DNA of 43,572 nucleotides from Paracoccaceae bacterium. GTDB lineage: Bacteria > Pseudomonadota > Alphaproteobacteria > Rhodobacterales > Rhodobacteraceae. Below are positions 8,989 through 17,659 of this stretch, in pieces. A model generated the notes under the pieces. It saw only the letters and a program-made list of their open reading frames with translations, searched no databases and was not told the origin of the DNA. A program made the position numbers and the translations under genes. The stretch lies in contig CANGHD010000010.1 in assembly GCA_947453525.1 (NCBI GenBank), positions 1-43,572 on the forward strand, written 5' to 3'. Position 1 is the first letter of the stretch; the number at the start of each line of letters is the position of its first letter.

Positions 8989-9648
8989 TCAGGGCGTGCC
9001 GCGGTTCGCCAGCATAAGCCGAACATTCGCGGCAATCGTGAGGCCGGGACCGTTCACCCCGTCGGCGGTTCGCTGGTCACTGGCGTAGCGTTTCAGGATC
9101 TCATCCACGCCCCGCCCGGGCAACTCCGCCATGCTCATCAGCAACAGCGTCACGTCATTGCCGTTGCCGGTTTCAGCAATCTTGGCGGCCAGCGCCTCTA
9201 GGGCGCCCGGCTCATCCAGAGCGGCGAGGTAAAGGTAATAGTCCCAGGTCTGCGCGTCGTTGTTCGGTGAGGCGAAGGTCCAGTCGATGGCGATCTTGCC
9301 CCGAAATTCCTCACGCAGATCGATCCGCGCTTCCCGCAGGCCGAGGAAATAGTTGAAGGAAATCGCTGGCTGATAGGGAAAGCGAAGATAGGCTTCACGG
9401 ATGACGGCCTTCTGGTTGGCATCCAGAAGATCGGCATAGCTTGCCACGGCATTGCAAAACAAGTCTATCACGGTCAGATCGCTGTCGGGCATCAGCCGGC
9501 GCGCCACCGCTTCGATCGCGGCCAAGGTGCAGGGTCGCTCGGCATGCGAGGCGACCCAGAGGATCAGTCCGCTGCTGTCGGACAAGCGGGGATCGGCCTT
9601 TTCAATCTCGTAGACCACAGCGGGGGGGCAGACGTCGACATAGTTCAT
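8989..9648 (-). CDS. Hypothetical protein; candidate immunity/partner of the upstream metzincin-motif protein
   Basis: ORF with start M at 9648, only 2 nt after the stop of the 9651..11447 gene; no recognised domain. Confidence 0.65.
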   Translation of the reverse strand: MNYVDVCPPAVVYEIEKADPRLSDSSGLILWVASHAERPCTLAAIEAVARRLMPDSDLTVIDLFCNAVASYADLLDANQKAVIREAYLRFPYQPAISFNYFLGLREARIDLREEFRGKIAIDWTFASPNNDAQTWDYYLYLAALDEPGALEALAAKIAETGNGNDVTLLLMSMAELPGRGVDEILKRYASDQRTADGVNGPGLTIAANVRLMLANRGTP

Positions 9649-9650
9649 GC

Positions 9651-11447
9651 TCAACTCCTCGCGATGGCTTTCCATTGGTGATAGCGCAGATGCTTGCGTG
9701 CGGTCTTGTCATGCCAATAGCCCATCAGGTTGGTCGGGTCGCTGGCCATGACATTGGAATGCTTGGCATGGGCCAGAACCTTGGGCTCGGTATTGGTCGC
9801 GGCGATCTCCTCGACGGCATGATTGCACGTGCTGCTGTTGTGGGCGGCGAACTCCGCGGAACCGGCGGAGTCGTTGGGGTGGTGCAGACCAAGGCTATGC
9901 GAGATTTCGTGCGCCCCGGTGTTGCGGGCTTCGGTACCGTCCTCGTAATAGATGAAGGTCGCCTTGTGCCCGATGCTGATATTCTCGCCGCCCCACTCGG
10001 CCCCGGTCTTCGAGACATACCAGTATAGCCTTCGCGCCCCGGTCTGTGGCTTGGCCCCGGTCGTGCGCGCCTTCAGCGCCTTGAGCGCGGCATTGTCAGC
10101 GGCTGTCAAGAAGGCCGTATCGGTGGCCCCTGCCGTGCCCTTCTGGAAGGTGCCTCCCGCCACGGGGTATTCGGTATCCTCGATCTTTTCGAGCGCGGTG
10201 TCGGCGCTGAGGTCGACCTCGCCAAGATCGGTGAGCTTCAGCTTGATCAGCGCCTGCCGTAGGATGTCGTTCATATAGGTTTCAAGGCCCGCAAGATCGA
10301 AGGTGACAGACTTGGTGCGCTTGGTCAGGATGGTCGCCACATCGACCAGCAGGGTCTTCTCGACCTTGCACCAGATGCGGAACCAGCCGACGTCATGGCC
10401 ATCGCAGACGACCTTCAGGCTCGCCTCGCCCTCGGCCTTGCCCTTGATCTTGAAGACGGCCTGCTTGGCACCGATCTTTGCCGTGACCACCTCGGCCACG
10501 CTGGCGGGTACCACCTCGAAGGTGGAGTTGGCCAGACAGGGGATGCAGTCTGATCCAAGGAAGCCATAGTTGATTTCCAGTTCGGCTTCCTTGCCCACCG
10601 CGACCGAGACCCAGCGTGCCGCGTCAAAGGTCAGCTTGTCGGGCGGCATCGTCAGCGAGCCCTTCGCAGGCACCGGCGTCCAGTATTCCGGCTTGGGCCC
10701 CGCCTTGAAGTTGGTTTTGTGGTCAAAGCCGAAGTAATTCGCCCGCGTCTTGGAACCTTCGAAAAAGGCCACATTGGCGCATTCCGGATGCTGGACAAGG
10801 TTCACGACCGTCTTGCTGCCATCGGGCACCGAGACGCCCTTCTTTTCGTCCTTCTCTTCGATCCCGTTGCGTTTCTTGCCGTGGCCCGGTTTTTCGGCGC
10901 TGATGTCGTAGGTTCCCGGCGCAACGGTGCCGAAATTGGCGTTGCCGTCTTTGTCCGTCTTCATAGAGCCGAGCGCGCCTGCGGTGACCATGACCCCCTC
11001 GACCGGCTTGCCGAACAGGTTTCTCAGGATCACCAGCAATTCGGCCACAGGTTTGGGCTTGGGTTTCGGTTTTGGGTCCGGGCGCGGGCGGGGTGGGATC
11101 GGATCGACCTTCTTGCCACTGCCGCCGCCTTGTCGGGCTGAGGCGGGTGTCAATTCCGCCACCCAGATTTCGCCTGAAATTATGGCACTGGCCAGAAGCT
11201 GCAGGAAACCCTTGTGGGTCCGATGTTGGACGCCAAGGTCGCCAGCCCAACCGCGCGCGGCGGCCATGACTGCATCTGACAAAAGCTGCCGCCTCAGGAA
11301 CCGCAGGGCTTCATCATGGTCGACGAAGCGGCGGGATACCCGATCGTCTGTCGGCTCGTGCTGGTTCATCAACTCGAACCGGGCGGTGATGTCGCCGATC
11401 TTTATGCCCAATTCCTCAACCCGCCCGCGCCACAGGTTCCAATCCAT
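9651..11447 (-). CDS. Multidomain protein: N-terminal unknown domain, (KP)n linker, carboxypeptidase-regulatory-like/Ig-like domain, C-terminal metzincin-type Zn-protease motif (HEISHSLGLHH, NLMGYW)
   Basis: Sequence shows RPRPDPKPKPKPKPVAELLV linker, GKPVEGVMVTAGALGSMKTDKDGNANFGTVAPGTYDISAEKPGH, HExxHxxGxxH at 9879..9911 and downstream Met-turn-like LMGYW at 9714..9728. Confidence 0.85.
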   Translation of the reverse strand: MDWNLWRGRVEELGIKIGDITARFELMNQHEPTDDRVSRRFVDHDEALRFLRRQLLSDAVMAAARGWAGDLGVQHRTHKGFLQLLASAIISGEIWVAELTPASARQGGGSGKKVDPIPPRPRPDPKPKPKPKPVAELLVILRNLFGKPVEGVMVTAGALGSMKTDKDGNANFGTVAPGTYDISAEKPGHGKKRNGIEEKDEKKGVSVPDGSKTVVNLVQHPECANVAFFEGSKTRANYFGFDHKTNFKAGPKPEYWTPVPAKGSLTMPPDKLTFDAARWVSVAVGKEAELEINYGFLGSDCIPCLANSTFEVVPASVAEVVTAKIGAKQAVFKIKGKAEGEASLKVVCDGHDVGWFRIWCKVEKTLLVDVATILTKRTKSVTFDLAGLETYMNDILRQALIKLKLTDLGEVDLSADTALEKIEDTEYPVAGGTFQKGTAGATDTAFLTAADNAALKALKARTTGAKPQTGARRLYWYVSKTGAEWGGENISIGHKATFIYYEDGTEARNTGAHEISHSLGLHHPNDSAGSAEFAAHNSSTCNHAVEEIAATNTEPKVLAHAKHSNVMASDPTNLMGYWHDKTARKHLRYHQWKAIARS

Positions 11448-11636
11448 TTCCCTGATCCTATGGGCTGACCGGATCAAAGGCAACGCTGAACACGGAACAC
11501 CCTGGAGTGTGGTCAGAGACGATCAGGCGGGCCAGCGTCGACCGGTCTCGATGCAGCTTGCGAAACTGCGACGTCAACGTGACCGGGTCCTCGGAAGGCA
11601 AGCAAGCAGCCGGTCGACGCTTTCGTTGGATCGGAC

Positions 11637-12340
11637 TCAGGCCGGTGTGGCGGCATGGGCCGAAGGGTTGGCCAGATTGCAGCGCGGAGTGGCATCCGAC
11701 TGCGCGATCAGGCTGTTCATCGGTAGCGGTACCGACCGGTGCTGGGTGTGCCCGCAAGGTCTGCAGCCCCTTGCGGGCACACCCAGCAGGCGCAATACCA
11801 CCGCGATCACCACGGTCATCTCGAACAGCGCGCCGACGGTAATCTGTTGCAGCGCCACGACCATGACAACGGCAAGACAGTCCGCCACCAGATCCACAGA
11901 CGTCACCGTAAACTCGCCCATGTCGATGCCCCGTCGCATCAAGGGCGGCAACAGGATCGCGACAAAATCTTTCCGTCGCAGACTATTGGTCCGGATCATC
12001 TCGTGCAACCGCGTCACCGGCCGATAGTCGATGACCACGGTCAGGCCGACCCTCAACGCCCGGGCAAAGGGCAGGGCCGGTTCTTCGATCTCGGTCAGGA
12101 CAGACAGCGCCAGCACCACCCGATCGTCCATCAACGCATCCCGCGCTGCCGGCATCAGTACATGCAGATCCGAGAAATGGTTATAAAAGGCGCCGCGTGA
12201 CATGCCCGCCATGGCGATCAATTCTCGATCACCGCGTGCGCGATCCCCTTGTCGGAAATGACCAGCAAAGCCGCGTCGACCAGCCTGCCATTCATCCTTC
12301 CCCGGCGATGGGTAGCAACGATCGGTCGGTGATCTGGTCT
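11637..12340 (-). pseudogene. TetR/AcrR-family regulator, frameshifted
   Basis: RRGRMNGRLVDAALLVISDKGIAHAVIEN* then, in another frame, LIAMAGMSRGAFYNHFSDLHVLMPAARDALMDDRVV... Confidence 0.75.
11740..11788. repeat. Perfect 20-bp inverted repeat with 9-nt loop: TGCTGGGTGTGCCCGCAAGG-N9-CCTTGCGGGCACACCCAGCA
   Basis: Arms 11740..11759 and 11769..11788 are exact reverse complements; no adjacent T-run on either strand. Confidence 0.95.
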
Positions 12341-12439
12341 GGCAGTCGTCATGCGGTGGGTTCAGGCTGGATCCGAAAATGAGGCAATCGGGCGCGGGAC
12401 CGAACGGCAGGGTTAACAGCGTGCCCAGGATGATGCCTG

Positions 12440-13535
12440 CCATCATCGCTTAGGCCATCAGCCCCCAGAACATCCGCCGCGAAATGGAGATCAGCGCAAG
12501 GCTCGCCGCCCCAGCCGTCAGCAGGATCGGCCTTGTCCGGCTGTCGGTCGCATCAAGCCGATGGCCGTTGTGACAGGCACCTGTGGTCCAAATCCTCGAT
12601 CTCGTGCACCGGCAGAATCAAGTTGCGAATCAGGATGCCGACCAGCGCGAGAACGCCCAGAATAGCCACAAACCCAAGCGGCGCGCTCGAGGCGAGCAGC
12701 ACCAGCACCCCTCAGGGCAACAGCAGGGCGATCACGATCACGTAGAACCGCGGCACCGTGCATTCCTCGGCGGACGCGGTGTTGCGGCCTGTGGGAATGA
12801 ACTCGGCCGCCGTTACCTTCGTGCCCGTCAACATTGGAAAGGCGATGGAAGACCTTGCCGCACTCGCGGCCTTATCCAGCGTTTCGCCCCCTTCCAGCCG
12901 GGAAATCATCGTCTCGATCGGAATCAAGCGTCATCGACCGAGAGGGCAAGCGCGATGATCAGGGCCCTCCGCGCGCTGCGCTGCAAGGTGATGCCCATGA
13001 CATTGACCTTGCCGGCGTCATCCAGTTGCAAGACGGCGCTTTGGACCTTTTCATGCCGATCCCCGGCCTCTGCGGGCGCAAAGTCATCATAGCTGGAGGC
13101 ATATGTGTTGCCGTACCCGTCGCCAAAGCTGTCATTGCCGCTGAAGCCTCCGAATTCTTTGGAAAAATCGTCCCTGATGTCCTACGTCATGTTGCGGAAG
13201 CTCTGCCAAGTGCCCGTCACCTCGGGCGCCGTGGTGTCCGCCGACAGTTCGACATAGACCGTTGCAAGCTCCCCGCGGGTTTCCGACCGGGTGAAGTGAA
13301 GGTGGTCAAGCTCCTGCAGCTTCTTCTTGATGCGTTTTGTGACTCGGGTCCGGGTTTGTCCTTCCGTTGACGCGGGCAGGGCCGCCTGAAGGATCATGAT
13401 CTTGATGGGAAAGGCCGGGTCTTCCTCCCGCCCCACCGACATTTGGCCGCAGCGCCCCGCCAGCAGCAAGACAAGGATCAGATATCACACGAAAGACCGA
13501 TGGGGCAGCGTCCAGTCAGACAGGTTGAAGCTCAT
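12440..13535 (-). pseudogene. RND efflux permease (AcrB/MexF type), nonsense-, frameshift- and deletion-inactivated
   Basis: MSFNLSDWTLPHRSFV*YLILVLLLAGRCGQMSVGREEDPAFPIKIMILQAALPAS..TRTRVTKRIKKKLQELDHLHFTRSETRGELATVYVEL; internal RND piece PIETMISRLEGGETLDKAASAARSSIAFPMLTGT; C-terminal piece LMA*AMMAGIILGTLLTLPFGPA; only about 1.1 kb of an expected about 3 kb. Confidence 0.85.
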
Positions 13536-13547
13536 CCGTTCATCCTA

Positions 13548-14575
13548 TCAACCACGGATGCGCCAACCGTCTGGCCTACCGTCAACGAGTGCCCCTCTCA
13601 CGACGATCTCATCGCCGCGTGCAAGTCCGGCCGTGATCCCCATCTGGTCGCCAAAGGTCTGCCCAGAGTCACCGGCACCTGGCCCGCCTTTTGACCTATG
13701 CCCACGCGCCAGACTGGCACTGCCGGTGATGGTTCTTAAGGGCGATGTCACGCCCGAGGCGTTCGCCCCCGCCAGCCGGGCAAAGACCAGACCGCCCAAC
13801 TGGCAGGACAGCGGTGGGTCGGTCCGGGGCAGTCGGAAACAGCATTTGCGGGTGCCGGTTCGGGCAGAGGGTTCGATGCGGTGCAAGCCTCCGCTGACCG
13901 GCGCGCTGCCGCGTCCGGTGACGGCGAGGGTATCGCCCAACTTGAGCAAAGCAAGGAAATCGGGCGGGACGTCCAAGACCGCCAGGCACCCGTCCAGACC
14001 GGTGAAGGTCTGGCTGGGCGTGCCGATGGATACGACGGTTCCCGGATCGGCCATGGGTACGGTGACGATCCCAGTGATCGGTGCTTTCAGGACGCTGGAG
14101 CTGGCAGAATTCCTGGCGTGGGCCCGATCGGCTTCGGGAGCCGCGACGCTGGCCTTTGCCGTCTCCCGTGCCGCCTGCGCGCTTTCCCGTTGCGCGGAAG
14201 ATGCCCCGCAGGTTTCACTAATTCCTGCACGCGGTCAGACCTTTGCCGGGCGAACTGCGCTTTTGCCCCTGCCTCCTGCAACGCAGCTTTGGCGGCGGCA
14301 ATGTCTTCATTCAGCGGCGCCTGATCCAATGCGGCCGGCGTCGAACCGGCCGTCACCTTGTCTCCGGCGGCCACATCGGGCGACGCGAGCGGCCCTCGTG
14401 TCAGGAAGGCGAGGTTGATGGTCACCCCTGCTTCAACCGTGCCCATGAAGCTGCGCACCTGCACGGGGCCGGGGGTGATGGTTTCCGAAATGACTGGACG
14501 GGCGGGCTCCGATGCGGGCGTTTGACACAGGGCTGGCTGGGCCAGTCGTGCCAGACGCAGGGCAAGGGGGCGCAT
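13548..14575 (-). pseudogene. RND efflux periplasmic adaptor (HlyD/MFP) subunit, degraded
   Basis: PARPVISETITPGPVQVRSFMGTVEAGVTINLAFLTRGPLASPDVAAGDKVTAGSTPAALDQAPLNEDIAAAKAALQEAGA... and GITAGLARGDEIVVRGALVDGRPDGWRIRG* in different frames. Confidence 0.8.
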
Positions 14576-15536
14576 GAGGTCCCCGCTTTCACTGAATCCA
14601 CCATTCGGCCCGGGAACAGAAGCTGCGATCCATCGGTGACAGCCAAGTTGCCCGCCGGGATCCCGGCCGACTGGCGTAAGGTCTGCCCGCCAGAGGCGCC
14701 GACGGTCACCGGCATTTGCGTCACAGTCATGCTGGAAAGGTCCACCGCCCGGACCGCCGGGCCGCCTGCCAAAGCGGTCACCGCGGTTCAGGGCAGGGTG
14801 ATGGAGGGCGCTTGCGGTATCGTTAGCCGCCTGATGACCGGGGTGCCGACCACGACTGTTCCCGGCATCTCGCTGTCCACCCGCGCTTTAACGATGACCG
14901 AGGCAGTGTTGGTGTCCACCAAGGGCGAGAACAGGATGACCTTCTCGCCCAGAAGTGCCTCAAGACCGGCGTCCGCCACTATAGCGACCACCTTTTGCCA
15001 AGGGTTCACCACCTGTCCCGGTACCGCCGCTCGTGTCGTCACGGTTCCTGCGCGCGGCGCGGTCAGCGCGGTGTTGCCTTCGGCCGTGCACGCCTTGGAC
15101 AACTGCGCCTCGGCCCGATCGCGGTTGGCATGGGTGGCCTTGGGTGGCAAGCAAGGTCTTCGTCGCCGTCTCCGCCCAGGTTCATGCGCCACGTGCGAGC
15201 AAGTCATACGCGCGGTCACTGGCCGGTTGCGCCGCGTGCGGGGGCTGCATCGGCGCCATTTGGGCTGGCCAAGGCCTCGCGCAGGATGGCATCTGCTTGG
15301 GTCGAGCCAGTTCCTGACCCGCCGATTCTCGGTCGCCGTCATGCAGGGTTACGGAAACCACCCGACCCTCGGCGAAAAGACACCGGAAAGGCGCCCTTCG
15401 CCTGAAGCGTGCCGGTCGACGCGACGTGTCCTGCGGGCGCCGCCGGTTCCGCTGTCACGATGCGCACCGGAAAAGGGCGAGCGCCAGCAAAAGTCTGCAG
15501 ACCGGCCAGGCCAACGGCAAGCAAGATGCGTTGCAT
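14572..15536 (-). pseudogene. Second RND periplasmic adaptor (HlyD/MFP) subunit, degraded
   Basis: MQRILLAVGLAGLQTFAGARPFPVRIVTAEPAAPAGHVASTGTLQAKGAFPVSFRRGS; RAEAQLSKACTAEGNTALTAPRAGTVTTRAAVPGQVV; PVTVGASGGQTLRQSAGIPAGNLAVTDGSQLLFPG in separate frames. Confidence 0.8.
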
Positions 15537-15573
15537 GGGAACTCTGATTCACAATGAGGTCGCTTTTCTAAGA

Positions 15574-15587
15574 TGACATCAATGTCA
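15574..15587. promoter_or_regulatory. Candidate TetR-type operator TGACAT-CA-ATGTCA upstream of the decayed efflux operon
   Basis: Perfect 6-bp dyad about 38 nt upstream of MFP start at 15536. Confidence 0.45.
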
Positions 15588-15744
15588 ATCAGAAGCGAAT
15601 ACGCCTTGGGAACCGCCCATTTTGCCGATTTCACTGTCGGAAGTCTGGCCATGGTTCATCAGAAGCCAAGGGCTGACCAAGCCACTCCCGTCGGCCGGTA
15701 TGTCGATGATCCAGCCCAATGGCGGGCGGTGCGCCGCGCGCCTG

Positions 15745-17034
15745 TCAGAACAGGTCGATGAATGCCGCGAGCCCGGCCAAGTCGGTGTCGTGGTCAATCT
15801 GAAGCACGTCGCCATGCGGCATATGCAGCACGATGTTGCCGCCTTCGACACTGCCATAGGCCGCGACAAAACCTGCCGCGGTCATGCCATGCAGGCCAAT
15901 CTTCGCTTCAATTTGAATCCGGTCGCCTTCTGCCGCGTTGAAGTCGGTTATGCGGTCCTGCGTACCGCCTTTTTCGAACACGAAGTGGTCAGCCCCAAGG
16001 CCGCCGGTCAGTACATCCTGATTGTCGCCGCCGTTCAGCAGATCATCGCCAGCGCCGCCGAACAGCAGGTCGTTCTGAGAGCCGCCCAACAGGGCGTCAT
16101 TGCCTGCACCGCCGTAAAGCTGGTCGGCGCCGTCGCCCGCATCCAGAAGATCGTTGCCGTCGTCGCCGTTCAGCACGTCTGCACCCGCGCCACCGTCAAG
16201 CTTGTCGTTCCCGCCGCCGCCGCTCAACACATCATCGCCCGCCGCGCCGAGCAACTTGTTGGTGCCGCTGCCGCCGTCAAGCCTGTCGTTGCCCTGCCCG
16301 CCAAACAGCACATCGTTGCCATCATCCGCGATCAGGTGATCGTCGCCCGCGCCACCGTCGAGCATGTCATTGCCTGCCCCGCCATACATCAGGTCCTGAC
16401 CAACCCCGCCAAACAGGTTGTCAAATCCGCTACCGCCCATGAAGGTGTCGTCGCCCGTGTCGCCATAGGCCACGTCATTGCCTTTGCCGCCATCGAGGAT
16501 GTCGTTGCCTTCGCCGCCCCACAGGCCGTCAAACCCGTCGCCGCCGTTGAGCTGATCCGCGCCGGCGCTGCCCATCAGGGTATCGTTGTCGGCGCCACCC
16601 GAGAGAGTGTCGTTGCCAGTGCCGCCATAGATCAGATCAGAACCAGCGCCACCATCGATCAGGCCATCGCCGTCGCCACCCCAGATCCGGTCTGCGCCAG
16701 CCCCGCCGTAGATCGTGTCCGCCGCGCTGCCGCCGTAAAGCAAATCATTGCCGTCACCCCCGTCGAGCAGGTTGAGGCCATCACCGCCCCAAAGCCGGTC
16801 GTTTCCCGCCCCACCGAACAGGGAGTCGTTTCCCATGCCGCCATAGATTTCGGTATTTCCGGCACCGCCCACGAGCGAATCCTGGCCCAGTCCTCCGATG
16901 ATCTTGTCGTTGCCCAATCCGCCATAGATTGTGTCATCACCCGACAGGCCGGTCAGGACCTCGGACTTGTCCGTTCCCAGCAAAAGAAGCCCCAAGTTCG
17001 GGTCGACCACGGAGGGGGGAGTGTTCGTCGTCAT
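15745..17034 (-). CDS. RTX / hemolysin-type calcium-binding repeat protein
   Basis: Numerous GGxGxDxxx nonapeptides (GGAGNDxLxGG...) followed by DRITDFNAAEGDRIQIEA C-terminal region; start MTTNTPPSVVDPNLG at 17034. Confidence 0.9.
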   Translation of the reverse strand: MTTNTPPSVVDPNLGLLLLGTDKSEVLTGLSGDDTIYGGLGNDKIIGGLGQDSLVGGAGNTEIYGGMGNDSLFGGAGNDRLWGGDGLNLLDGGDGNDLLYGGSAADTIYGGAGADRIWGGDGDGLIDGGAGSDLIYGGTGNDTLSGGADNDTLMGSAGADQLNGGDGFDGLWGGEGNDILDGGKGNDVAYGDTGDDTFMGGSGFDNLFGGVGQDLMYGGAGNDMLDGGAGDDHLIADDGNDVLFGGQGNDRLDGGSGTNKLLGAAGDDVLSGGGGNDKLDGGAGADVLNGDDGNDLLDAGDGADQLYGGAGNDALLGGSQNDLLFGGAGDDLLNGGDNQDVLTGGLGADHFVFEKGGTQDRITDFNAAEGDRIQIEAKIGLHGMTAAGFVAAYGSVEGGNIVLHMPHGDVLQIDHDTDLAGLAAFIDLF

Positions 17035-17197
17035 CTGCGCATTCCTCGACTTGGCCTTTTCAACGGGCCTTTGGGCTTGGACCTTTGCGGCCCTTGTCGA
17101 AACAATGGATGTCAAATTTGTCCAAAGATTGACCAATGGAGGGCAAGATGGAAGCGTCCGAAGCCTTTGCCGAGAGGTGCGAACGACCTTTGCACTT

Positions 17198-17659
17198 TCA
17201 GGCCTGGCCGGCGCTGATCCAAGCAATCAAGTGATCCAGCGCCAGACCAAGGTTGGCTTGCGCAACCGGGCTCAAGCCCTCCTTGACCTCACCGAACTCC
17301 GCCCCGGCAATCGCCAGAATCCACCCGGGCGGTGCATGGCCGAACAGCAATCCGGCCAAGGCCAATGCCGCTTCGGGTGAGACCTGATGGCTGCCCAAGG
17401 TTTCAGGACTGGCCTGGCTGACGGGCGAAAGGTGAAAAGGGGCATCAAGTCCGATGATCGCATCGGCAAAGACGACAAGGTCATGAGCCGCAATGTGCGG
17501 GGCATGATCGACGGTGAGTTGATAGTCGCTGTCGGTTGAAACACCGGGCAAGCCCAAAGCGTCAATCTCGGCGGCCAAGGCCGGGCCAAGCCCGTCATCG
17601 CCGCGGCCCGGATTGCCGTAGCCGATCACCAGAACCCGGCGGCCTTCCGTCACAAGCAC
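17198..17659 (-). CDS. hoxW: [NiFe] hydrogenase maturation protease
   Basis: VLVIGYGNPGRGDDGLGPALA, DHAPHIAAHDLVVFADA, HQVSPEAAL; overlaps hydrogenase large subunit gene. Confidence 0.9.
   Translation of the reverse strand: MLVTEGRRVLVIGYGNPGRGDDGLGPALAAEIDALGLPGVSTDSDYQLTVDHAPHIAAHDLVVFADAIIGLDAPFHLSPVSQASPETLGSHQVSPEAALALAGLLFGHAPPGWILAIAGAEFGEVKEGLSPVAQANLGLALDHLIAWISAGQA

Noticed and set aside
15980-16960. Short regular repeats that could be mistaken for a CRISPR array or minisatellite
   Set aside because: The periodicity is codon-based (27-nt units encoding GGxGxDxxx) within an intact RTX ORF; units diverge and there are no spacers.
15622-17217. 531-aa plus-strand ORF antisense to the RTX gene
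   Set aside because: Antisense reading of the GC-rich RTX repeats gives low-complexity A/V-rich sequence; the minus-strand frame has clear RTX motifs.
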